Positions 1 to 7,388 of a DNA stretch of 64,000 nt are shown in pieces. The stretch comes from an uncultured Ilumatobacter sp. (lineage in GTDB: Bacteria > Actinomycetota > Acidimicrobiia > Acidimicrobiales > Ilumatobacteraceae). Where the stretch lies: positions 62,001 to 126,000 of the forward strand of contig CALKNK010000010.1 of the NCBI GenBank assembly GCA_938091165.1, in the 5' to 3' direction. Positions within the stretch are counted from its first letter, which is position 1. Each line of letters starts with the position of its first letter. The notes beneath the pieces were generated by a model. It did no database searches. It had not been told where the DNA came from and saw only the letters and a list, made by a program, of their open reading frames with translations. Both the position numbers and the translations under genes were made by a program.

Positions 1-981
1 AGCTTCTGGGTCCCAAGCGACGAATTCACACTAGACGGAATGTTCTCGGTGCTCCACGGCGAACAAGACGCACCGCTCAGCATGCGTACGCGCCAGAACG
101 CCGCTGTGCTTGCCTCCGACAATCGGACCGGCCTCGCAGGTGATGACGCCAACTTCTCTGGAATCGAGTTACGAAACGCTGTGTTCGACAACATGAGCCA
201 GACCGCCACACTGCTACTCGATGCTGCGGTCGACGCGTGCTCCGCTACCCCGGCGTTCAAAATTGACGCAGTGCTCGACGACGAGACAGTTGCGCTTCCC
301 GCCGAACTCGTCGACCTCACTTCAGCCTGCAGCATCCTCGCTCGCTGGGACGGCCGCTACGACCTTGACCGAGCCGGTCCGTTGTTATGGCGTGAAGTGC
401 TCAACCGATTCAGTAGCGACGAGCGCACTACCGCCGGGCCGCTCTTCTCCGACGAGTTCGATCCACTGCAGCCCACGCGAAGCCCAGCGGTGCCAACCGA
501 CGATTCCACTGCGTTGCTCGCCGCTCTGGCGCGTGCTGTGCAAACCTTGACCAAGGCAGGCTTCCCTCTCGACTCCACACTCGGTGCCGCTCAATTCACA
601 GAACGATCCGGGACTCGGATCCCCATTCATGGGGGAACCGACGCAGACGGAGTCACCAATGTGGTCCAGTGGAGCGGCTCCGGTTCAAGCTCCGAGACAG
701 CACCAAGCCGCAGTGAAGCGGTGTCCCCAAACAGCGCACTGCGCGGCGAGGGTTTCCCCGTCAACTTCGGGACAAGCTTTCTGATGACCGTTGACTACAC
801 CGGCGATCAGGTCCAGGCATGGACGATCCTCACATACGGCCAAACCGACGACCGCAAGTCGCCATTATTCGAACAGCAAACGATTCGATTCAGCGAAAAA
901 AATTGGCGAACAGTGGCATTTACGGACGAACAAATTGCCGCAGATCCCAACTTCACCGAACGCACCCTCGAAGTCCGTTGA
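1..981 (+). CDS. Penicillin acylase family protein (3' part)
   Basis: The frame is open to the first base of the window, so the N-terminus lies outside; about 326 residues remain. The C-terminal part carries features of the Ntn-hydrolase penicillin/aculeacin/AHL acylase beta subunit: HGGTDADG, then SFLMTVDYTGDQVQAW, a TYGQTDD..SPLFEQQTIRFS block and the closing WRTVAFTDEQI. Family members are made as secreted precursors that self-cleave and hydrolyse amide-linked acyl chains, for example of acyl-homoserine lactones or beta-lactams. The catalytic N-terminal Ser of the beta subunit is not in this fragment. Substrate cannot be told from the sequence. Confidence 0.75.
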   Translation, partial: SFWVPSDEFTLDGMFSVLHGEQDAPLSMRTRQNAAVLASDNRTGLAGDDANFSGIELRNAVFDNMSQTATLLLDAAVDACSATPAFKIDAVLDDETVALPAELVDLTSACSILARWDGRYDLDRAGPLLWREVLNRFSSDERTTAGPLFSDEFDPLQPTRSPAVPTDDSTALLAALARAVQTLTKAGFPLDSTLGAAQFTERSGTRIPIHGGTDADGVTNVVQWSGSGSSSETAPSRSEAVSPNSALRGEGFPVNFGTSFLMTVDYTGDQVQAWTILTYGQTDDRKSPLFEQQTIRFSEKNWRTVAFTDEQIAADPNFTERTLEVR

Positions 982-1032
982 CAGCGGATCGCTTTGCGGC
1001 CACAACGACGCCACGCCGGCAACCAGCAACAA

Positions 1033-1070
1033 TTCACACGCCGTTCACAAACGAGCAACGACGGCGCAAC
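1033..1070 (+). promoter_or_regulatory. Candidate GlnR box array upstream of glnII
   Basis: Four 5-bp half-sites ending in AC lie at exact 11-bp spacing: TTCAC (1033), TTCAC (1044), GCAAC (1055), GCAAC (1066). The actinobacterial GlnR consensus is gTnAC-n6-GaAAC with the same 11-bp period, so each half-site fits 4 of 5 positions. The array ends 83 bp before the glnII start, and a GlnR-type regulator is encoded 2.6 kb downstream. The half-site order (a, a, b, b) is not the usual alternation. Confidence 0.45.
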
Positions 1071-1153
1071 GACCTACTGCGATGATTCCGCTCGTTCGCG
1101 GGTCTCGCCGTATCCTTGGCGTACCCAACTATCAATAAGATTTGAGGACAGCA

Positions 1154-2176
1154 GTGGCTATCAAGGCTGAGTACATCTGGATCGACGGCACAGAGCCGAC
1201 TCCGCAGCTCCGTTCTAAGACGAAGGTCATCTCCGACGACAGCGACACCGATCTTGCCGACATGCCGGTCTGGGGCTTTGACGGCTCGTCGACCAACCAG
1301 GCCACGGGAGACAAGAGCGATTGCGTGCTCAAGCCCGCCCGCGTATTTCCCGATCCAATTCGTGGCGGCGAAAACGTTCTCGTTCTCTGCGAAGTGATGC
1401 TTGTGGATGGCAAAGCTCATCCAACCAACACTCGTGCAGCGGCTGCTCGAACTGCCAAGAAGTACAAGAAGCACGAACCGATGTTTGGGATCGAGCAGGA
1501 GTACACAATGCTCAAGCCGAACGGCAACCCGCTCGGCTTTCCGGATGACGGCTTCCCCGCACCGCAGGGTCCGTACTACTGCGGTGTTGGCGAAATCGCC
1601 ATCACCGGCCGCAACATCGCTGAGGATCACATGGATGCCTGCCTTGCCGCCGGTGTGACGATCTCAGGCATTAACGCTGAGGTCATGCCTGGACAGTGGG
1701 AATTTCAGGTCGGCCCCGCTGGTCTGCTTGAAGTCTCCGACGAGCTCTGGGTTGGTCGATACCTTCTACACCGCATCGCCGAGAACTATGGCGTAGTCAT
1801 CAGCATTGACGCCAAGCCCGTCAAAGGCGACTGGAATGGTGCTGGTGCCCACACCAACTTCTCCACCAAGGAAATGCGCGAAGACGGCGGCATGAAACAC
1901 ATTGAAGCTGGTTGCAAGGCTCTTGGCCGGCGCGCTGCAGTGCACATTGCCAGCTACGGCGACGGTGTCGAAGATCGCCTCACTGGCGCCCATGAGACCC
2001 AGCGTCACGACCAGTTCAGCTACGGGGTCTCGGACCGCGGCGCATCTATTCGCATCCCTTGGCAGGTCGCTGTCGACAAGAAGGGCTACCTGGAAGACCG
2101 TCGTCCAAATGGCAATATCGATCCCTACGTGGTGGCCCGGCTGATGGTCGACACGATTTGCGGTGCCATGAAGTGA
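1154..2176 (+). CDS. glnII: Glutamine synthetase type II
   Basis: This 340-residue protein makes glutamine from glutamate, ammonia and ATP in the cytoplasm. It is the short, eukaryote-like GSII form: it has WGFDGSSTNQA, the Glu-containing GIEQEYTML block, INAEVMPGQWEFQVGP and GAGAHTNFSTKEM, followed by HETQRHDQFSYGVSDR and ASIRIPW. Length matches the family. The GTG at 1154 is chosen because GAGGA sits 5 nt before it; a TTG at 1142 is in frame but overlaps that ribosome site. It opens the nitrogen block, followed by glnA2 and glnR, and has a GlnR-box-like array upstream. Confidence 0.93.
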   Translation: MAIKAEYIWIDGTEPTPQLRSKTKVISDDSDTDLADMPVWGFDGSSTNQATGDKSDCVLKPARVFPDPIRGGENVLVLCEVMLVDGKAHPTNTRAAAARTAKKYKKHEPMFGIEQEYTMLKPNGNPLGFPDDGFPAPQGPYYCGVGEIAITGRNIAEDHMDACLAAGVTISGINAEVMPGQWEFQVGPAGLLEVSDELWVGRYLLHRIAENYGVVISIDAKPVKGDWNGAGAHTNFSTKEMREDGGMKHIEAGCKALGRRAAVHIASYGDGVEDRLTGAHETQRHDQFSYGVSDRGASIRIPWQVAVDKKGYLEDRRPNGNIDPYVVARLMVDTICGAMK

Positions 2177-2210
2177 TTTGAGGTCAAATCGCTTGATTTG
2201 ACCTCAAGTT
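2175..2210. promoter_or_regulatory. Perfect inverted repeat with dyad GATTTGA-N2-TCAAATC
   Basis: The arms TTGAGGTCAAATC (2178-2190) and GATTTGACCTCAA (2195-2207) are perfect complements around a 4-nt loop, starting at the glnII stop codon. The first arm region is itself a dyad, GATTTGA-GG-TCAAATC (2175-2190). Half-matching copies follow: GATTTGA-CC-TCAA (2195-2206) and GA-CC-TCAAATC (2254-2264). Read as DNA it could be an operator array for a dimeric regulator. Read as RNA it is a strong hairpin at the end of glnII with no U-tract. Confidence 0.5.
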
Positions 2211-2235
2211 CAAGAAAATAAAATCCTGAAGGCGA

Positions 2236-2287
2236 CGAGGCCGGCGGGGTGGGGACCTCAAATCCCTGCTTCGCCGGTTCGTTTTTT
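2236..2287 (+). terminator. Rho-independent terminator candidate before glnA2
   Basis: CCGGCG (2241-2246) pairs with CGCCGG (2272-2277) and is followed by six T (2282-2287). The stem is short and the 25-nt loop is large; the loop contains a third copy of the GACCTCAAAT element seen in the dyad upstream. It may end glnII transcripts or act as a partial block before glnA2, whose start is 25 nt further on. Confidence 0.45.
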
Positions 2288-2312
2288 CGACATCATCTGA
2301 AAGACTGAACTT

Positions 2313-3653
2313 GTGAGTATCGACCAAAACCGCGAATACGTCTTGCGCTCAGTCGAAGAGCGCGGCGTGCGCCTCGTTCGGCTGTGGTTCACCGACGTGC
2401 TCGGCAACCTCAAGAGCCTCGCCATTTCACCTGCCGAGCTCGACAATGCCCTCAACGACGGGATGACCTTCGATGGGTCGTCGATCGATGGTTTTTCCCG
2501 CGTTCAAGAAGCTGACGTCCTGGCGATTCCTGATCCTGACACGTTTGAAATTGTCCCATGGGGCGATCGTAAGGAACCCGAGGCACGGGTCTTCTGCGAC
2601 ATCCACAACCTGGATGGCACGCCATTCGCTGGTGACCCTCGTCAGGTCCTGCGACGTCATATGAAAGCCGCCCATGACATGGGCCTCGCTTTCTATGTGG
2701 CGCCCGACATCGAGTTCTTCTACTTCGAGCCCCTCGTCGCTGGCGAAGATCCAGTCCCGATCGACCAAGGCGGGTTTTTCGACCTGACGACCAACGACGT
2801 CACCGGCGAGCTCCGCAAGCGCACGATTCGCACACTCGAGCAAATGGGCATTCCTGTCGAGTACAGCTTCCATGAAGACGCGCCCGGTCAGCAGGAAATC
2901 GACCTCCGCCATACCGATGCGCTCACCATGGCCGACAGCGTGATGACCTTCCGACTCGCCGTCCGCGAAATTGCAGCCCGCAATGGCGCGCATGCGACGT
3001 TCATGCCGAAACCACTCGAGGGCGTTCAAGGCTCAGGCATGCATGTCCATCTCTCACTCTTCGAAGGCGATAACAACGCCTTCTTTGACGCCGATGATTC
3101 ATACAACCTCTCTGCGAAAGCCAAGGCCTTCATGGCAGGCCTCCTGCGACACGCTCCTGAGATCACAGCGGTGACCAACCAGACCGTCAACAGCTACAAG
3201 CGTCTAGTTCCCGGCTTTGAGGCACCCGTGCACCTCAGCTGGGCGCGCAACAACCGCAGTGGGCTCATCCGAGTCCCCATTGCCAAGAACGACAATCCCT
3301 TGGCCACGCGCCTTGAGTACCGTTCCCCTGATCCCGCATGCAACCCGTATTTGGCTTTCAGCCTGATGCTCGCGGCCGGCATGAAGGGAATCGAAGAGGG
3401 CTATACGCTGCCCGACGAAGCTGACGCAAACTTGTTCGAAATCGGCGACGAGGTGCTCGAGCAGCTCGGCATCGGCCAGCTCCCGACTTCGCTTGCCGCA
3501 GCGCTCGAAACGATGGAAAGGTCTACCCTTGTGAGAGAGGCCCTCGGTGAGCACATCTACGAGTGGTTCCTACGGAGTAAGCGAATTGAGTGGCGCAACT
3601 ACAAGACCCACGTCAGCGCATTCGAGCGAGATCGGTACTTGACGTCGTTGTGA
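2313..3653 (+). CDS. glnA2: Glutamine synthetase type I (GlnA2-like)
   Basis: A 446-residue GSI enzyme, the same length as mycobacterial GlnA2. N-terminal beta-grasp domain with RLWFTDVLGNLKS and MTFDGSSIDGF; catalytic domain with APDIEFFYF, HEDAPGQQEIDLR, GSGMHVHLSLF, NQTVNSYKRL and LEYRSPDPACNPY. The NKPEDLF-type adenylylation segment of the GSI-beta group is not seen in its C-terminal third, so control by GlnE seems unlikely (inference). It starts with GTG. The gene is downstream of glnII and translationally coupled to glnR. GlnA2-type enzymes may also act on glutamate derivatives, so its role beside glnII is not certain. Confidence 0.9.
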   Translation: MSIDQNREYVLRSVEERGVRLVRLWFTDVLGNLKSLAISPAELDNALNDGMTFDGSSIDGFSRVQEADVLAIPDPDTFEIVPWGDRKEPEARVFCDIHNLDGTPFAGDPRQVLRRHMKAAHDMGLAFYVAPDIEFFYFEPLVAGEDPVPIDQGGFFDLTTNDVTGELRKRTIRTLEQMGIPVEYSFHEDAPGQQEIDLRHTDALTMADSVMTFRLAVREIAARNGAHATFMPKPLEGVQGSGMHVHLSLFEGDNNAFFDADDSYNLSAKAKAFMAGLLRHAPEITAVTNQTVNSYKRLVPGFEAPVHLSWARNNRSGLIRVPIAKNDNPLATRLEYRSPDPACNPYLAFSLMLAAGMKGIEEGYTLPDEADANLFEIGDEVLEQLGIGQLPTSLAAALETMERSTLVREALGEHIYEWFLRSKRIEWRNYKTHVSAFERDRYLTSL

Positions 3654-4342
3654 GTGAGCGCAGCCAGATGCTTCTGGTCTTCCCGGACCCGGCACCACCC
3701 GAACTGGCGCGCACGCTCGATCTTGGGGGTTCTTCGTGGAAGGCCGTTTCCTCGACCGCCGATGCCGGTGAATACGAGCCCGATTTGGGCTGGGCCGGAA
3801 CCATTGTCGATGCCACGACCGACCCTGAGGGTGCTTGGGCCTTTCTGCGAGCGATCCGCAAACAGGCCGACGAGCACCTCCCTGTCATCGTGTTGATCGG
3901 AGGGGCGCAGCTCACCGAACTTGAGCACCGCCACGACCTCTTCGATGAGTTCTGCCTGTCACCATTCCACCCGTCTGAACTTGAGGCGCGCCTGCAACAC
4001 TTGCTCTCGGGAGGCGCTGCCGTCGTCGGCTCTGACATGGTCGAGTACGGGGCCCTCACCCTCAACCTCGAGACCTACCAGGCGTCGATTGCAAACAAGC
4101 CTCTTGACATGACCTACATGGAATATGAGCTGCTCAAGTTCCTAGCCCAGAACCCAGGCAAAGTGTTCACTCGCGAGATCCTGCTGAGCCGCGTGTGGGG
4201 CTACGAGTACTACGGCGGCGCTCGTACCGTCGATGTTCATGTACGCCGCCTTCGCGCCAAGCTAGGCGAAGAGTATGCAGCGTTGATCCAGACAGTGCGT
4301 TCGGTCGGCTATCGCTTTGGCGAGTTCCGCTGGGAGAGCTAG
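3650..4342 (+). CDS. glnR: GlnR-type orphan OmpR-family nitrogen regulator
   Basis: A 230-residue OmpR/PhoB-type regulator. The N-terminal receiver-like domain lacks the usual acidic pair (LLVFPDP instead of a VDDE motif) but keeps an Asp in AGTIVDATTDPEGAW, as in known GlnR proteins, which work without phosphorylation. The C-terminal winged helix (about 140-228) has LDMTYMEYELLKFLAQ, the RVWGYEYYGGARTVDVHVRR recognition region and TVRSVGYRFG. The GTG start overlaps the glnA2 stop (GTGA), so both are made from one mRNA. GlnR activates or represses nitrogen genes in actinobacteria; the adjacent glutamine synthetases are natural targets. Confidence 0.82.
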   Translation: MSERSQMLLVFPDPAPPELARTLDLGGSSWKAVSSTADAGEYEPDLGWAGTIVDATTDPEGAWAFLRAIRKQADEHLPVIVLIGGAQLTELEHRHDLFDEFCLSPFHPSELEARLQHLLSGGAAVVGSDMVEYGALTLNLETYQASIANKPLDMTYMEYELLKFLAQNPGKVFTREILLSRVWGYEYYGGARTVDVHVRRLRAKLGEEYAALIQTVRSVGYRFGEFRWES

Positions 4343-5112
4343 GGGAGCTGCAAGAAGTCGGCGATTGCGTTGCCCGTGACGTTGGCAAAAACAATCGAAC
4401 CTTGCTCCCGGGGGTGCACCCCGTCGTTGCGCAAGTTGCCGTCGTCATCGGCCACAGCACTCCACGACGCAATCACGCTGAGGTCGCGCTGACTCACGAG
4501 GTCGCGGATTATGACATTGAGTTCCGCTGTGGCGTCGGGACGGTCACGGAAGAATGTGTCGACCCAGACCAGTGGTGAATCATCCGGAACGGCCTGCAGC
4601 ATTTCATCGACAGCGGTAGCGATCTCGCGGGGGCCGGAGTACTGACCAATGTCATTGGTCCCAAGCGCTACGACCCACAGTTCGTTTGAATGGTCGAAAG
4701 AGTTCTCGGCGCGGCCTTCTCCGCTCGTGTCACCCGCGGCATGCATTGTCTTGATGAGGTCCTCTGCAACTTCGACACCACTCAGGTTTGACCCGAAACT
4801 GAGCGCAATCCGTTTGCCCTGCTCTGATTCGATAGCAACCGAGTCAAAGCCAAGCTGATCAAACATAGTCTCGAGCTGCGGGGTCGACGCAACCGTGATC
4901 GAGTCGCCCACCATGATGACGGTGTCAATTTCGTTCGTACCAACCACTTGAACGTCGTCGCCGCCGCCGCCAATAGGGTCAGCTTCACCGACATCAGAGC
5001 CAAGCCCTATCGTCGGCAGAGGAGCGTCGCTACTAGGCGTCGATGAGGTCTCACCAGCGCACGCGCTCACGCTCAGGACGACGACCAGGAACGCTGGGAT
5101 AGAGCGACGCAT
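4339..5112 (-). CDS. SGNH/GDSL-family lipoprotein
   Basis: 257 residues with a lipoprotein signal peptide (lipobox LSVSAC, Cys18) and a Gly/Asp/Ser-rich linker. The SGNH hydrolase blocks are visible: VIMVGDSIT (nucleophile Ser), ALGTNDIG (block III Asn) and NDGVHP (catalytic Asp/His). It is likely an exported, membrane-anchored esterase or acyl/acetyl hydrolase; the substrate is unknown. Its stop codon shares the palindrome CTAG with the stop of glnR on the other strand, so the two genes converge with a 4-bp overlap. Confidence 0.8.
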   Translation of the reverse strand: MRRSIPAFLVVVLSVSACAGETSSTPSSDAPLPTIGLGSDVGEADPIGGGGDDVQVVGTNEIDTVIMVGDSITVASTPQLETMFDQLGFDSVAIESEQGKRIALSFGSNLSGVEVAEDLIKTMHAAGDTSGEGRAENSFDHSNELWVVALGTNDIGQYSGPREIATAVDEMLQAVPDDSPLVWVDTFFRDRPDATAELNVIIRDLVSQRDLSVIASWSAVADDDGNLRNDGVHPREQGSIVFANVTGNAIADFLQLP

Positions 5113-5198
5113 CTCGACATTCTTGCTATCTCAAGAAGGGCACAGGCGGCAGGCGACCGATTTTCAATTACACCTTTTAAACCACAAACAGCAGGCCG

Positions 5199-6569
5199 TC
5201 AGTCGAGTTGTTGGATGCGTCGAGACAGAGCGCCATGTGCAGCAAGCATGCCACCCAAGCGCCCGCTTACTAGTTGGCCATCGCGCACCACCGGTTGTCC
5301 ATTGACAATCGTGTCACGTGCCCCGGTTGGCCCGCAGCGCAGCCATGCTTCAACCGGGTCGGCAATCGCTCCGGCGAAGGTCGGGCCAGTCAACGACCAA
5401 ATGGCGAGATCCCCGACAGCACCAGGGGCGATGACTCCGATCTCTCCCTCGCGTCCCAAACACCCGGCTCCTCCGTGAGTTGCGATTTCGAGCGCCATCC
5501 GAGCGGTGCCCGCATCCGCGCCGTTTCGTAGTTTGGCCAGCAACATGGATTGCCGGGCTTCGAGCCACAGCGACGCGCTATCTGCGGATGATGACCCGTC
5601 AACACCCAACCCGACTTTCACCCCGGCGGCACGGAGGTCGACGATTGGCGCAATGCCTGACGAAAGAATCATGTTGCTCGAAGGGCAGTGTGCAACGCCG
5701 ACTCCAACCGCTCCCAATCGCTGAATTTCGTCGTGATTGGGCGTCACACAATGCGCCACCCACGTCCGATCGGTGCACCACCCAGTGCGCTCAAGATATT
5801 CCATCGGCCGACACCCGAAGGTGGCAATGCTAAATTCATCGTCCTGGGCATTCTCTGCAAAGTGTGTGTGCAATCGGACATCGAGCCGCTCAGCCAGCTC
5901 TGCAGAACGCACCATCAGGTCTTCAGTGACCGAAAAAGGCGAGCAGGGTGCAAGCGCCACTCGTACCATGGCGCCATGTGAACGGTCATGATGACGGTTA
6001 ACGGCGGATTCGGAGGCGGCCAGAATCTCGTCGTCATCGGCAACCACATCGTCGGGTGGCAACCCGCCGTCTTTCTCAGACAGCGACATTGACCCATGGG
6101 TTGGATGGAATCTCAAGCCCAGGTCCTGTGCCGCCTCGATCTCAGCGGTGAGTAGATCGCCAGCGCCACGGGGATGTAGGTAAAGGTGATCAGTCGACGT
6201 CGTGCAACCAGACAGCGCAAGCTCGGCGAGACCGACCCACGCCGACACGTAGACCGACTCGGTGTCAATCGACCGCCAGAGCGGATACAGCGACTGCAGC
6301 CAACCGAACAGTGGCTTGTCGGTCATGGGTGGGAACGCCCGGGTCAGGTTTTGGTACAAGTGATGGTGGGCGTTGACGAGACCGGGAGTTACCAGGCAAT
6401 CGGTGGCGTCGATCGAGGTCGTGGCCGACGGCGCCAAACCGGTGCCGACATCAGCGATCACACCGTCCGTGATTGCCACCCATCCACCAGCTAGCTCTCG
6501 TCGAACTTCATCGACAGTCGCCACACACCGAGCATTTGTAACCACCAGATCATGTCGACCGTCAGCCAT
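5199..6569 (-). CDS. Amidohydrolase, probable 8-oxoguanine deaminase
   Basis: 456-residue COG0402 amidohydrolase. Metal-binding signature VNAHHHLYQN near the N-terminus, HTHFAEN in the middle, WVAHCVTPNHDEIQ and GLGVDGSSSADS with the catalytic Asp. The LYQNLTRAFPP start of the barrel and AHCPSSNMILSSG resemble 8-oxoguanine deaminase and hydroxyatrazine hydrolase relatives. 8-oxoguanine deaminases convert the free damaged base to urate. ATG 6569 is preferred over an upstream TTG (6584) that overlaps the preceding small gene. It is the last gene of a three-gene set with ridA and a small membrane protein. The exact substrate is inferred. Confidence 0.75.
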   Translation of the reverse strand: MADGRHDLVVTNARCVATVDEVRRELAGGWVAITDGVIADVGTGLAPSATTSIDATDCLVTPGLVNAHHHLYQNLTRAFPPMTDKPLFGWLQSLYPLWRSIDTESVYVSAWVGLAELALSGCTTSTDHLYLHPRGAGDLLTAEIEAAQDLGLRFHPTHGSMSLSEKDGGLPPDDVVADDDEILAASESAVNRHHDRSHGAMVRVALAPCSPFSVTEDLMVRSAELAERLDVRLHTHFAENAQDDEFSIATFGCRPMEYLERTGWCTDRTWVAHCVTPNHDEIQRLGAVGVGVAHCPSSNMILSSGIAPIVDLRAAGVKVGLGVDGSSSADSASLWLEARQSMLLAKLRNGADAGTARMALEIATHGGAGCLGREGEIGVIAPGAVGDLAIWSLTGPTFAGAIADPVEAWLRCGPTGARDTIVNGQPVVRDGQLVSGRLGGMLAAHGALSRRIQQLD

Positions 6570-6580
6570 GGCTGCAGATC

Positions 6581-6733
6581 TCAATCAGGAAGGTCAGCGA
6601 GTTCAGGGTGAGCGCCTTTCTTGCCGTCTCGGTAGAAGACTTCGCCGATGACTGCCGACGCCGCAGCGCCACTCATCAACACAGCAACCGGAATCAGCAG
6701 GACAGTAATAATGATGGCGATTCCCCCGAGCAT
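6581..6733 (-). CDS. Small single-pass membrane protein (50 aa)
   Basis: An ATG-started reading frame of 50 codons fits between ridA (9 nt upstream) and the amidohydrolase (11 nt downstream). Residues 5-30 form one hydrophobic helix rich in Ile/Val/Leu/Ala, followed by a charged tail (FYRDGKKGAHPELADLPD). AAGG lies just before the ATG. The tight spacing, the clean membrane/tail pattern and the lack of room for another gene argue that it is real. No family is recognised with certainty and no function can be given. Confidence 0.6.
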   Translation of the reverse strand: MLGGIAIIITVLLIPVAVLMSGAAASAVIGEVFYRDGKKGAHPELADLPD

Positions 6734-6742
6734 GCCTTCAGG

Positions 6743-7099
6743 TTAGCGCCCGGCCGGCTTGTAGGCCCAGGCCTCGATCTCGACAACAAAATTGGCAGGC
6801 AGCTCAGCGACCGCAACGCACGAGCGCGATGGGCGATGGTTGCCGAACGCTGCAACGTAGTGCTCGTTGAAGACCGAGTAATCCTCCATGTCCGTGAGGA
6901 AGCACGTGGTCTTCACCACATCAGACATCGACGCTCCCATTGTCGCAAGCAGCGCCTCAATGTTTTTCATTGTCTGCTGTGTCTCGGCAACCAGGCCACC
7001 ATCGACCTTGATACCGTCGAGCAGACCTCCTTGGCCAGAGATGATGATGAAGTCACCGGCACGGACGACAGGCGTATAAGGACCGAGGGGCTTGCTCAT
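6743..7099 (-). CDS. ridA: RidA/YjgF family deaminase
   Basis: 118-residue RidA-family protein, the family's usual length. N-terminal PLGPYTPVVRAGDFIIISGQ, then VKTTCFLTDMEDYSVFNEHY and the conserved Arg in RPSRSCVAVAELP, followed by VEIEAWAY. RidA trimers hydrolyse reactive enamine/imine intermediates from PLP enzymes, protecting them from damage. It is first in a set with a small membrane protein and an amidohydrolase, so it might act on an intermediate of that pathway, but family members with housekeeping roles look the same. Confidence 0.88.
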   Translation of the reverse strand: MSKPLGPYTPVVRAGDFIIISGQGGLLDGIKVDGGLVAETQQTMKNIEALLATMGASMSDVVKTTCFLTDMEDYSVFNEHYVAAFGNHRPSRSCVAVAELPANFVVEIEAWAYKPAGR

Positions 7100-7236
7100 G
7101 TCAGCGACTCTAACTCCCAGCCAAGGTCTCAGTCAGACCGACAAACTCCTCCTACTGCCAACTCGTGAGGAGCGCCGCTTGCTGCGACCACGACGGCGGC
7201 TAACGCGAGAACGCCAACTGCGCCTCAACCGAGGAT

Positions 7237-7255
7237 ACAACGACGGTATCGTTGT
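7237..7255. promoter_or_regulatory. Inverted repeat in the divergent ridA / lipoprotein intergenic region
   Basis: ACAACGA and TCGTTGT form 7-bp arms around a 5-nt centre in the 289-bp gap between ridA (leftward) and the Tat lipoprotein gene (rightward). The position suits an operator acting on both promoters, but no regulator is encoded nearby. Nothing else was recognised in the gap. Confidence 0.25.
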
Positions 7256-7388
7256 TATGGATTCGGCCTTCTAAGTCAGACGGTCATGACGTTGAGAGAT
7301 TTGCACGTTTCCGGTTGGCAACGCAACGACATGCGCCGCTTCGACCGACGCGGCCGTAGCCACTCACCCGCCGAGAGCGAGACCACCA

